Shown here: piece after piece, positions 17,237-26,399 of the stretch
Layout of the letters: each line of letters opens with the position of its first letter
Numbering within the stretch: the stretch's first letter is position 1
Assembly (NCBI GenBank): GCA_028876495.1
Contig: JAGWRO010000023.1
Location: 1 to 64,000, forward strand
DNA: 64,000 bases
Source of the DNA: Bacteroidota bacterium
GTDB lineage: Bacteria > Bacteroidota > Bacteroidia > Chitinophagales > Chitinophagaceae
Direction of reading: 5' to 3'
Position numbers and translations under genes: made by a program
Notes under the pieces: model-generated
What the model saw: only the letters and a program-made list of their open reading frames with translations
What the model was told of the DNA's origin: nothing
Database searches by the model: none

Positions 17237-17441
17237 AAATTTATTAAATAAAAAGGAAAGATTATTTGAATACAAAATAGTCTTTAAAATTTAAAACTGC
17301 ATTTTTTATGTCAAAAATAAAATCTTCAAAATTTATTCGTTTGCTATGAATGCACTTTCATTTTCACAGAAATTATTATTTCTAAATCTTTATCCTTACT
17401 TTCATTTATCAAAACTTTAAAAACTAAAAATCATTTCCACG

Positions 17442-18164
17442 ATGAAGTATTTTCAAATGTTCTGTTTTGCATTTTTTGTATTTTTTTCTTCTTCATTAAA
17501 AGCACAGGAAGATTCTGTAACAGCACGATTAAATCAAAGCAACGACTGGCCACAGTTACGGCGTTACCGTGATCAAAATATAAAAGCGGGATTACCTGCG
17601 GCCAATGAAAAGCGTGTAGTGTTTATGGGTAACTCGATTACTGATGCATGGATAAATACAGATCCTGATTTTTTTAATGGCAAACCTTATCTTGATCGTG
17701 GCATCAGCGGACAAACGACACCTCAAATGTTAGTCAGGTTCAGGCAGGATGTGATCGATCTGAAACCTAAAACGGTGGCCATTTTAGCCGGAATCAATGA
17801 TATTGCAGAAAATACAGGACCTTCAAGTTTGCAGATGATCGAAAATAATTTAATGTCGATGGCGCAACTCGCAAAGGCTAACGGCATTAAAGTGGTTTTT
17901 TGTTCAGTACTGCCGGCGCGCGCCTTTCCATGGCGCCCGGGAATTGATCCTGTTCAAAGTATTACTGAGTTGAATAAGTGGATTAAAAATTACGCTCAGA
18001 AAAACGATTTTGTGTACGTTGACTATTATGATGCAATGGTTGATTCACAAAAAGGTTTGCCTGCTAACTTATCAAAAGATGGGGTTCATCCTACGCTTGA
18101 AGGATATAGAATAATGGAGCCTCTTGTTGTAAAGGGAATTGAAAAAGCTTTGAAACACAAGTAG
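17442..18164 (+). CDS. SGNH/GDSL hydrolase, secreted
   Basis: 240 aa with a signal peptide ending at KAQ. All four SGNH blocks are visible: GNSITDAW (nucleophile Ser, about residue 65), GISGQTT (Gly), AGINDIAENT (Asn), and DGVHPTLEGY (Asp and His near the end). It is an esterase or carbohydrate deacetylase acting in the periplasm; the substrate is unknown. Single gene. Confidence 0.92.
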   Translation: MKYFQMFCFAFFVFFSSSLKAQEDSVTARLNQSNDWPQLRRYRDQNIKAGLPAANEKRVVFMGNSITDAWINTDPDFFNGKPYLDRGISGQTTPQMLVRFRQDVIDLKPKTVAILAGINDIAENTGPSSLQMIENNLMSMAQLAKANGIKVVFCSVLPARAFPWRPGIDPVQSITELNKWIKNYAQKNDFVYVDYYDAMVDSQKGLPANLSKDGVHPTLEGYRIMEPLVVKGIEKALKHK

Positions 18165-18217
18165 GATAAGTCTTTTACCGCTCATCAAAAAGAAAAATTA
18201 TACTTTGTAACAAAAAT

Positions 18218-18225
18218 TATCTTTG
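18218..18225 (+). promoter_or_regulatory. Candidate -7 box (TATCTTTG) of the outer-membrane operon
   Basis: A perfect TAnnTTTG match 73 nt before the ATG at 18299. A TTTG at 18204 is too close for a usual -33 box. Confidence 0.45.
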
Positions 18226-18298
18226 ACAGAGTCTTGACTGCGGCCCTATTTTTTTCTTTTTCATCGTCAACTAAAATCAGGTTCATAAACTAACATAG

Positions 18299-19048
18299 AT
18301 GAAGCATTTTCTTTTTCTCTTTTCCTCATTATTTTTTCTAAACCCGATTTTTTCACAAAGCTTGAAAAAAGGTTCTATCGCAGATCTGCAGGTTAAAAAT
18401 GCAATTGAGGTTTACGATCATTATACTGCAGATAATGCGCCCATTTATAATGGAATGGAATATTTATTTTATACTTTTAAAATGGAAGGTGATCCTTTTT
18501 TCGGAACAGGCATCTATGGGGATGGATCAGTAAATTTTGTGGAGGGATGGGTAAGTTATAATGGAAGAAAATATGGTTTGGTTCCTCTGTTGTTTGATCT
18601 TGTCAGGGATCAGTTAGTGGTTTTATCACCAGACCGCAAAACACCGATCGTAATGCACAATGAATTTGTTGACAGTTTTTCTTTATTTGGACACACTTTC
18701 ATTGCCTTAAACGAGGACCATAAACAAAATCTTTATAACACAGGATTTTATGATCTTTTATATAACGGACAGCGTGTTCAATTTTTGGAAAGACATATAA
18801 AATTGTTAAACCCAAGAATACAAGGTACCACCATGACGACTATTTTTCAATCGAAAAATCGTTTTTATATTCATAAGAATGGACTTTATTACCTGGTTAG
18901 CGGCAAGAAGGATATGTTTAGGGTATTTAGTGACCATCTCCGTGAATTGAAAAAAGTGATGCGACAAAATCATCTGAAATTACGGCATAAGAATTTTGAA
19001 ACTGCCGCTGTAAAAGCAACCGCATTTTATGACCAACTAACTCATTAA
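18299..19048 (+). CDS. Secreted protein of unknown function, first gene of receptor operon
   Basis: 249 aa with a signal peptide ending at IFSQ. Not recognised as a named family. The sequence is rich in Tyr/Phe and short beta-like segments (GTGIYGDGSVNFVEGWVSY, PLLFDLVRDQLVVL) and ends in a basic helical stretch (HLRELKKVMRQNHLKL). It ends one base before the start codon of the TonB receptor gene, so translation is probably coupled. A periplasmic or outer-membrane accessory of that receptor is a reasonable inference. Confidence 0.7.
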   Translation: MKHFLFLFSSLFFLNPIFSQSLKKGSIADLQVKNAIEVYDHYTADNAPIYNGMEYLFYTFKMEGDPFFGTGIYGDGSVNFVEGWVSYNGRKYGLVPLLFDLVRDQLVVLSPDRKTPIVMHNEFVDSFSLFGHTFIALNEDHKQNLYNTGFYDLLYNGQRVQFLERHIKLLNPRIQGTTMTTIFQSKNRFYIHKNGLYYLVSGKKDMFRVFSDHLRELKKVMRQNHLKLRHKNFETAAVKATAFYDQLTH

Positions 19049-19049
19049 T

Positions 19050-21830
19050 ATGAAAAGGGGAATCTCTTTATTTTTTTCGATTTTCTTATTGCTTTTATCA
19101 TTCAATGGTTATTCGCAACAAAACGATAATCTTGTTACAGGCAATTTTCAAAATGTAACCTTCAACGAATTTGTGCAAAAAGTAGAAGCGCAAACATCCT
19201 ACCATTTTTACTATGAGCCATCACAATTTGATAGCATTACGATTACGATTTCTGTAAAAGATGCTCATCTTCCTTCAATACTTGATAAGATTTTTAGCAA
19301 CACCCGGTTACATTATACGATAGATAAAGACAATAATATTTTTATTACCAAAGGATATTCGCTGGCAACAAATCTTCCCTACGGCTTTTTTAATGGTGCA
19401 ACAGATACAGCAACGGCTGAGGCAAAAAGGGAACTACAGGTTGCCGGTTACATCAATCAGAAAAAAAATGTAAAACAGGAAATTTCTGTTGAAAATAAGC
19501 TGTTTGATATTGGCATAAAACGAAACGGCACCCCAAAAGGAAAAGTAAATATTGCAGGTTACATCCGAGATGCACAAACTGGCGAAGCGATTTCCGGCGC
19601 TCTGATTTATCTTGATCATCCTTCTGTGCAGGTAAGAAGTGATCAGTTTGGATATTACTCTATCATTCTTCCAGCCGGTCGCCACATTTTGAATATTATA
19701 GCTCCCGGCATGTTTGATACAAAAAGACAGGTAATGCTTTATTCTGATGGAAAATTTGATATTGACCTGGATGAAAAAGTGTTTCGCCTGAAAGAAGTGC
19801 TGGTAGAAGCTGGAAAGGAAAAAAATGTACGCAGCACTACAATGGGAATGGATAAACTTTCCATGACCGCAATTAAACAAATACCTGCGGTAATGGGAGA
19901 GGTGGATGTATTAAGGGCTGTACTTACTTTGCCTGGTGTAAAATCGGTAGGTGAAGCCAGTACCGGATTAAATGTACGAGGTGGCGCTACCGATCAGAAC
20001 CTTATCCTGTTCAATGGTGAAAACATTTATAACCCATCCCATCTTTTTGGTTTCTTTTCAGCTTTTGACCCCGATGTAATAAAAGATGTAACGTTGTATA
20101 AAAGCAGCATCCCGGCAAAATACGGTGGTAGAATTTCATCGGTACTTGATATTACTTCCCTTGACGGAAACGATAAAAAAGTATCCGGCTCTGCAGGAAT
20201 TGGGCCGCTCACCAGCAAGTTTACGCTTGAAGGGCCAATCGTTAAAAATAAAACCACTTTTGTTCTGGGAGCCAGAACCACTTATTCAGACTGGCTTTTC
20301 AAAATTTTACCCAAAGATTATAATAAAAGCCATGCTTCTTTCCAGGATGGCACGATTCATATTAACCAAAAAATAAACAGCAAGAACAATGTGTATGTAA
20401 ATGGTTATATCAGCGGCGATAAATTCAACCTTAACAGTGATACCACTTACCAATATCATAATAAAAATGCAAACATCAACTGGAAACATATTTTCAATAA
20501 CCAATTCTATGGTGTGTTTACCGCAGGTATAGATCATTATGATTACCAGGTAGCTTTTAATGGCGATTCGGTAAATGCGTATAAACTGGCATTTAATATC
20601 AATCAATATAAATTCAATGCAGACTTCAGTTACTTCTTAAGCAATAAACATACCTTATCCTTTGGCTTAAATAGCCTTCTTTATGATGTACATTCTGGCT
20701 CTGTTACTCCAACGTCAAAAACATCTTTGATCCTGCCGGATACTTTGGAAGCAGAGCATGGATTAGAAAGCGCTTTGTATTTATCTGATCATTTTGATGT
20801 TTCTAACGACCTTTCACTTGATGGTGGAATCAGGTTTTCCATGTTTAATTATTTAGGGCCAAAGCATGTAAATACTTATGCTCCAGGTTTACCAATCGAT
20901 CTGAATAATGTGATAGCAACCAACTATTATCCATCAGGAAAAATTATTAAAACCTATATGGGGCCGGAGTTCAGGCTTTCGGCGAGGTATTCATTATCGG
21001 ACAATACCTCTATTAAAGCATCTGCCAACAGTTTGAGGCAGTACATTCATATGCTTACGAACACTACCACCATCTCACCGACTGATGTATGGAAATTAAG
21101 CGATCCTAATATTAAACCTCAACTTGGAACCCAGGTAGCGCTTGGTTTGTATAAGAATTTTAAAAATAATACCATCGAGACCTCAGTTGAATTTTATTAC
21201 AAATGGTTTAGCCATTACCTGGATTACAAAAGTGGAGCAGTGCTGGTTATGAATCATAATATTGAAACGGATGTGATCAACACAAAAGGTACTGCTTATG
21301 GTGTTGAATTACTTTTGAAAAAAGCTACAGGAAAGATAAATGGCTGGCTTACGTATACGTATTCACGATCACTGTTGCAACAGAACGATCCGTATGCTGC
21401 AGAAAAAATAAATAACGGTGATCAGTATCCCAGTAATTTTGATCAGCCTCACAATGTAAGTTTCTCGGGAAATTATCGGTTTACTCATCGCTTTAGTATT
21501 TCTTTAAACGCTACCTACAGTACAGGACGCCCTATTACTTTACCCATAGCAGAATATGATTATGCGGGTTCTGTAAGGGTTTTATATTCACAAAGAAATG
21601 CTTATCGTATTCCTGATTATTTCCGAACTGATCTTTCGATGAGCCTTGAGGGAAATCACAAAATCCATCAGCTAACGCACAACTCATGGACAATTGGTGT
21701 ATATAATCTCACCGGAAGAAAAAATGCGTATTCTGTTTATTTTATTTCTGAGAATGGCGGTATCAAAGGATATAAATTATCAATATTCGGAACAGCCATT
21801 CCATTTATAACTTATAATATTCGATTCTAA
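19050..21830 (+). CDS. TonB-dependent receptor with STN and carboxypeptidase-like domains
   Basis: 926 aa. Signal peptide ends at GYSQ. The N-terminus carries a secretin/TonB short domain (residues about 25-105), usually used for signalling, then a CarboxypepD_reg domain (KVNIAGYIRDAQTGEAISGALIYL). The plug domain includes SVGEASTGLNVRGGATDQNLILFNGENIYNPSHLFGFFSAFDPD, followed by the 22-strand barrel. The STN domain would fit FecR-type signalling, but no FecR or ECF gene is next to it. No SusD gene is present; a DUF4249 lipoprotein takes that position. Ligand unknown. Confidence 0.92.
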   Translation: MKRGISLFFSIFLLLLSFNGYSQQNDNLVTGNFQNVTFNEFVQKVEAQTSYHFYYEPSQFDSITITISVKDAHLPSILDKIFSNTRLHYTIDKDNNIFITKGYSLATNLPYGFFNGATDTATAEAKRELQVAGYINQKKNVKQEISVENKLFDIGIKRNGTPKGKVNIAGYIRDAQTGEAISGALIYLDHPSVQVRSDQFGYYSIILPAGRHILNIIAPGMFDTKRQVMLYSDGKFDIDLDEKVFRLKEVLVEAGKEKNVRSTTMGMDKLSMTAIKQIPAVMGEVDVLRAVLTLPGVKSVGEASTGLNVRGGATDQNLILFNGENIYNPSHLFGFFSAFDPDVIKDVTLYKSSIPAKYGGRISSVLDITSLDGNDKKVSGSAGIGPLTSKFTLEGPIVKNKTTFVLGARTTYSDWLFKILPKDYNKSHASFQDGTIHINQKINSKNNVYVNGYISGDKFNLNSDTTYQYHNKNANINWKHIFNNQFYGVFTAGIDHYDYQVAFNGDSVNAYKLAFNINQYKFNADFSYFLSNKHTLSFGLNSLLYDVHSGSVTPTSKTSLILPDTLEAEHGLESALYLSDHFDVSNDLSLDGGIRFSMFNYLGPKHVNTYAPGLPIDLNNVIATNYYPSGKIIKTYMGPEFRLSARYSLSDNTSIKASANSLRQYIHMLTNTTTISPTDVWKLSDPNIKPQLGTQVALGLYKNFKNNTIETSVEFYYKWFSHYLDYKSGAVLVMNHNIETDVINTKGTAYGVELLLKKATGKINGWLTYTYSRSLLQQNDPYAAEKINNGDQYPSNFDQPHNVSFSGNYRFTHRFSISLNATYSTGRPITLPIAEYDYAGSVRVLYSQRNAYRIPDYFRTDLSMSLEGNHKIHQLTHNSWTIGVYNLTGRKNAYSVYFISENGGIKGYKLSIFGTAIPFITYNIRF

Positions 21831-21985
21831 AAAAATTATACCAATAGTGAAAAATACTCCAAAGCCAAGTTATAAGCTAAAAGGTTTTTTAGCAGTGAAA
21901 AGTATCTGTATTGACAGTGCTTTGAGCGACACCAACCCAAAACTTTCTATTATCCATAAAAAACTTGTGCATTAATCATTTGTAA

Positions 21986-23140
21986 ATGAAAAATAGAATT
22001 TTAAATATCAACTACTTTTTTTTCGTCGGCTTTATAACTTCTCTGATTTTTGCAAGTTGTAAAGTACCCTACGATCCCCCGATAAAAACTTCAGGAGCAC
22101 ATTATTTGGTAGTGGAGGGGTACATCAACTCGAACGATGTACCTACTGATATTAAATTGAGCCGCACCAGAAGTATTACATGGGGAGATACCGCTTCCTA
22201 TATCAATGAAACTGGGGCGCATGTGGAAATTGAAGATAACCAGAATAATACCTATCCTTTATATGAAACCGGCGGAGGCAATTATAGCGGCACTTATAAT
22301 TTAAATACTTCCGGTAAATACAGGCTGCATATTACCACAACTGATCATAAAGAATATTTGTCAGATTTTGTTGCCTGCAAAGAATCTCCTCCAATTGACA
22401 ACGTAGGCTGGAAATTTAACGGCAGCGATGTTCAGGTTTTTGTCAATACACATGACCCTTCAAATCAAACCAAATTTTATCGTTGGGATTATACTGAAAC
22501 ATGGGAATTTCATTCAGAATACAACTCAATTTTGCAGTACAATTCTGATACCTCTGTCAGCCCGAGATCATCACAGGTGTATGTTTGCTATCAAACCCGT
22601 AAGGCTTCTAATATTTCAGTAGGTTCATCTGAAAAATTAGCAGAAGATGTGATCCATGAGGCGCCGATCACATTAATACCTTACCACGATAAAAGATTAA
22701 GCGTTTTATACAGTACACTGGTAACCCAATTTGCGCTGGATTCAAACGCTTATAACTATTGGAACGCGATGAAAGGTAACACAGAAAATGTGGGGTCGAT
22801 ATTTGGCACACAACCCAACCAGGTAAAAGGCAACATTCATTGCGTTAGCGATAATACTGAAACGGTAATTGGATATATTGGCGCAGGAAGCACTCAACAG
22901 GCACGTATATTTATTGCCAATACCTCCATGCCTGCTGATTGGAACCAAAAGGGTAATTGTGATTACATTGAAGTGCCGCCTATCAAAGATAGCCTTGCCT
23001 TTTATTTTGGTGTGCAGGGTTTTGTTCCGATAACACCACATCTTAATGGAATTATTGTATTAGGGTATTATTCATCAGAAGGTCCGTGCGTGGATTGCAC
23101 GCTTAATGGAAGCCCGGTTAAACCAAGTTTTTGGCCTTAA
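21986..23140 (+). CDS. DUF4249 family lipoprotein
   Basis: 384 aa. Lipobox (IFASC) followed by KVPYDPP, the usual start of the family. Beta-rich N-terminal half with LVVEGYINSNDVPTDIKLSRT, and a conserved middle with FYRWDYTETWEFHS. DUF4249 genes regularly accompany TonB receptors in Bacteroidota, so it is likely a surface lipoprotein partner for ligand capture. Gene 3 of the operon. Confidence 0.88.
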   Translation: MKNRILNINYFFFVGFITSLIFASCKVPYDPPIKTSGAHYLVVEGYINSNDVPTDIKLSRTRSITWGDTASYINETGAHVEIEDNQNNTYPLYETGGGNYSGTYNLNTSGKYRLHITTTDHKEYLSDFVACKESPPIDNVGWKFNGSDVQVFVNTHDPSNQTKFYRWDYTETWEFHSEYNSILQYNSDTSVSPRSSQVYVCYQTRKASNISVGSSEKLAEDVIHEAPITLIPYHDKRLSVLYSTLVTQFALDSNAYNYWNAMKGNTENVGSIFGTQPNQVKGNIHCVSDNTETVIGYIGAGSTQQARIFIANTSMPADWNQKGNCDYIEVPPIKDSLAFYFGVQGFVPITPHLNGIIVLGYYSSEGPCVDCTLNGSPVKPSFWP

Positions 23141-23151
23141 AAAATTATAAG

Positions 23152-25575
23152 ATGAATCGATTTAAGTTCAATAAAAAATTAGTTTGCTTTTCTGCATTTT
23201 TTGTTTGTCTACTGTGTTGCAACTCTTCCATTGCGCAAACAAAACTGGACAATATGGTTAGCAGTATTACGGAGTATAACAGCCGCCATCTTGAAGAAAA
23301 AGTGTACCTGCACACCGATCGTTCTTATTATTTGTGCGGAGAGATTTTATGGTTCAAAGCTTATGTGGAAGATGCAAAAAACAACGAACCGCTTTCGGTA
23401 AGCAAAGTGGTATATGTTGAACTTTTAAATTCATCACATGACCCGGTATTGCAGGCAAAAATTGCAGTTCAAAACGGCAATGGCAGTGGATCTTTTTCAC
23501 TTCCGGTATCACTTGCTTCAGGCAATTATGAATTGAGAGCTTATACTAATTGGATGAAAAATGATTCTGCTTTTCATTTTTTCAGAAAAGTTATAACTAT
23601 TGTAAATACAACTCAAAACCTGGATCCGTCTCTCGTCACCAACGTAACTAAATATGATGCACAGTTTTTCCCGGAAGGAGGAAACCTCGTAAGTGGCTTA
23701 AAAAGTCTCGTAGCCTTTAAAATAAATGATAATTCAGGAAATGGAGTAGCTGCACAAGGCGTGATCGTTGATCAGTCGAATGATACTGTTACCCATTTTG
23801 AAACCACTCATTTTGGAATGGGCAATTTTTATTTTACGCCCGAAAATGGAAAACATTATTCTGCAATAATCTCTTTAAAAGATGGCACTGGCTTTAGAAA
23901 AGGTTTGCCGGATGCCTATGACAAGGGTTATGTAATGCATTTGGATGATGAAGGCAATACTATCAAAATTTTGATTACTTCTTCCGGCCAGCCTTCTTCA
24001 GATCTATATGTAATTGCTGAAACCAACAGGAGTATTGATTTTTCACGGGCATTAAAGTTAGATAATGGCAATGCCTTTTTTGCTATCAGCAAAAATGAGT
24101 TGAAAGATGGCGTTGCTGAAATTACTTTGTTCAACGAAAATCGCCAGCCGGTGTGCGAACGCCTTTATTTTAAAAGGCCTAAAACAGAATTACTGATCAA
24201 CGCTAAAGCAGATAAGCAAACTTATAGTAAACGCAACCTGGTAAATATTGATCTTTCTACTTCTGATCAGTCAGGAAAAGTTTTACCAGGAAACCTATCC
24301 GCTTCAGTTTTCCGGCTAGATGATTTGTATCAACCGCAACAGGGAAATATTTTTACTTATTTATGGTTGTCTTCCGATTTAAAAGGTTTCATCCAGGATC
24401 CGGATTATTATTTTAAAAATGTCAATGCGGCCACCAGTGAAGCGCTGGATAACCTGTTGCTAACACAAGGCTGGCGTACGTTTGACTGGAATCAAATATC
24501 TGATCAATCTTCTTCTTTTACTTATGTTCCCGAAAATCAGGGCCACCTGATAACCGGAAAAGTTACCAACGAAGAAACCGGGCAACCGGCACCAAATGTG
24601 CTGGTTTATCTTTCAATTCCGGGAAGACGGGTGCAGTTGTATGGGGATGTAAGCAATGCAGAAGGCCTTGTTCATTTTGACATGCATGATTTTTATGGTG
24701 CAAACCAGATCGTTTTACAAACCAATTCTACCAAAGACAGTATTTATCACTTGCAGATATTTACTCCATTTTCAGATCAATTCGCGGATGCTGCCATTCC
24801 TCATTTAACGGTTGCAGAAAATGACAGGGGAAGCCTGGAAACAGGCAACCTTCATATGGAAATCGCTAATGCTTACCATGAAAATGATCTACAAAAATTA
24901 ATGCCGCTGAATATTGATACGCTTCCCTTTTATCAACATCCTTACAAGACGTATTTACTCGACAACTATACACGCTTTACCACCATGGAAGAAGTAATGA
25001 GGGAATATGTGCTGGAAGTGAATGTGAGTAAGAAGGAGAAACATTATCATTTCAGCACATTCAATGCGCCCGGTTATGCATTACTCAATATGCAGCCGTC
25101 GCAAAGAATGTTTGATAAAGACCCGTTGATATTACTGGATGGAGTTCCCATTTTTGATGTAGACAATATCGTGGCTTACGATCCGCTTAAAGTGCAGAAG
25201 CTTGAAATAGTGGCTTCAAAGTATATCTGGGGCCCGATTGTGGCTAATGGAATTGTAAGTTATACTACTTACAAAGGAGATTTGCCCGGTTACTCCCTTA
25301 ATCCGCATGATGTTATTTTGGATTATGATGGTTTGCAAAAACAAAGAATATTCTATTCGCCTGATTATTCTACACAAAAGGCATTGCAAAGCCGCCTGCC
25401 CGATTTCAGGGACGTTTTATATTGGTCACCTGATGTAAATACTGACGCAAAAGGCAAAGGGCAAATTTCTTTTTATACCGGCGATGTTCCCGGAAAATAC
25501 TTAGTGGAACTACAAGGAATTTCCCGAAATGGAGATGCAGGAAGCAACAGCTTTATTTTGAATGTTGAGAAATAA
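23152..25575 (+). CDS. MG2-like protein with a TonB plug-like module
   Basis: 807 aa from the ATG at 23152; the alternative start at 23131 overlaps the preceding gene. Signal peptide ends at SIAQ. First third: macroglobulin MG2-like region (KVYLHTDRSYYLCGEILWFKAYV). Middle: carboxypeptidase-regulatory-like domain (ITGKVTNEETGQPAPNVLVYL). Then a plug-like segment (PLILLDGVPIFDVDNIVAYDPLKVQKLEIV) without a following barrel. End: a second immunoglobulin-like domain (GQISFYTGDVPGKYLVELQGI). Last gene of the operon; perhaps a periplasmic or surface partner of the receptor. Confidence 0.75.
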   Translation: MNRFKFNKKLVCFSAFFVCLLCCNSSIAQTKLDNMVSSITEYNSRHLEEKVYLHTDRSYYLCGEILWFKAYVEDAKNNEPLSVSKVVYVELLNSSHDPVLQAKIAVQNGNGSGSFSLPVSLASGNYELRAYTNWMKNDSAFHFFRKVITIVNTTQNLDPSLVTNVTKYDAQFFPEGGNLVSGLKSLVAFKINDNSGNGVAAQGVIVDQSNDTVTHFETTHFGMGNFYFTPENGKHYSAIISLKDGTGFRKGLPDAYDKGYVMHLDDEGNTIKILITSSGQPSSDLYVIAETNRSIDFSRALKLDNGNAFFAISKNELKDGVAEITLFNENRQPVCERLYFKRPKTELLINAKADKQTYSKRNLVNIDLSTSDQSGKVLPGNLSASVFRLDDLYQPQQGNIFTYLWLSSDLKGFIQDPDYYFKNVNAATSEALDNLLLTQGWRTFDWNQISDQSSSFTYVPENQGHLITGKVTNEETGQPAPNVLVYLSIPGRRVQLYGDVSNAEGLVHFDMHDFYGANQIVLQTNSTKDSIYHLQIFTPFSDQFADAAIPHLTVAENDRGSLETGNLHMEIANAYHENDLQKLMPLNIDTLPFYQHPYKTYLLDNYTRFTTMEEVMREYVLEVNVSKKEKHYHFSTFNAPGYALLNMQPSQRMFDKDPLILLDGVPIFDVDNIVAYDPLKVQKLEIVASKYIWGPIVANGIVSYTTYKGDLPGYSLNPHDVILDYDGLQKQRIFYSPDYSTQKALQSRLPDFRDVLYWSPDVNTDAKGKGQISFYTGDVPGKYLVELQGISRNGDAGSNSFILNVEK

Positions 25576-25594
25576 TAATTAAAAATTCGATTTT

Positions 25595-25630
25595 ACAGTA
25601 GACGAAATAATAAAACAGATTTTTGTTTTG
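25595..25630 (+). repeat. 36-nt CAGTAAA/TTTTG interspersed motif, copy 4
   Basis: Starts ACAGTAGACG, ends ATTTTTGTTTTG, 36 nt. It lies 19 nt after the stop of the 23152 gene and 115 nt before the next ATG. Confidence 0.55.
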
Positions 25631-25745
25631 TTCCGGAACCATTTGTCAATAAGGAAAAATCCAGGCAATGAGAAGTGAATAATTTTATTGCTATTTCTTT
25701 TGCTTTATTAATATATATGCTATTTTAGCGCAAACACTAAAACTA

Positions 25746-26298
25746 ATGAGACCAACCAACAAACTGATTGCTGCTTTTATTTTTCTTACCTTTTTTTACA
25801 GATAAACAGATCTTTCGCTTCATCTCTCTTGTTGTTCCTCTTACAGCAAAGCCAGAAGCCGGCACCGCCTTATCTGCAAAGTATTTTAAAGTAAGTGAAT
25901 TTGTAAAACTATCTCCTCAAGAATTCAGTAAGCTAACAGGCAAAAAGTTAAATGTTTTTCAAAAGCTTTCATTTCAACTCATGAAATTGAAAATGAAGCA
26001 TGATTTAAAAAGAAATCCTGATATGCTAATCACCGATTACAAGAAAGCGCCGGGAAGGGGAAGTGGATTTAACATCATGTGGTTTTTACTTGGTATAGCC
26101 GGGCCCATACTTGGCCTGTTTATGCCATATCTTGCATTATTCCTGCTGTTTTCCTTTCTACCGGTGATTATTGCATATACAACCCACCAGAATAAGGAAA
26201 GTATAAAATCAGTATGGATGGGATTTGGAGTCGGAATGCTTTTAATACTTCTGCTAATAGTTTTGATAATTGTGGCAATATCCAGCAGAAAAATTTAA
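25746..26298 (+). CDS. Membrane protein of unknown function, frameshifted in its signal peptide
   Basis: The ATG at 25746 begins a hydrophobic signal (MRPTNKLIAAFIFLTFF) that runs into a stop at 25803. The rest continues one frame on (TDKQIFRFISLVVPLT and further) to 26298. Removing one T from the T7 run at 25791-25797 joins them into about 184 aa that aligns from end to end with the intact paralogue at 15330. As read, only an internal ATG at 25768 would give a product of 176 aa with a poor signal. Two C-terminal membrane helices. Function unknown. Confidence 0.65.
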
Positions 26299-26349
26299 AA
26301 ATTTGGATACTTATTTCCTCTTCAAATTGTTGATTTTTAAACTTCGGTA

Positions 26350-26385
26350 GCAGTAAACAGACTATATCTGCGAATTTTTATTTTG
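26350..26385 (+). repeat. 36-nt CAGTAAA/TTTTG interspersed motif, copy 5
   Basis: Starts GCAGTAAACAGAC, ends GAATTTTTATTTTG, 36 nt. Convergent gap between the 25746 gene and nagA. Confidence 0.65.
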
Positions 26386-26399
26386 CCTTGGAGATTTAA

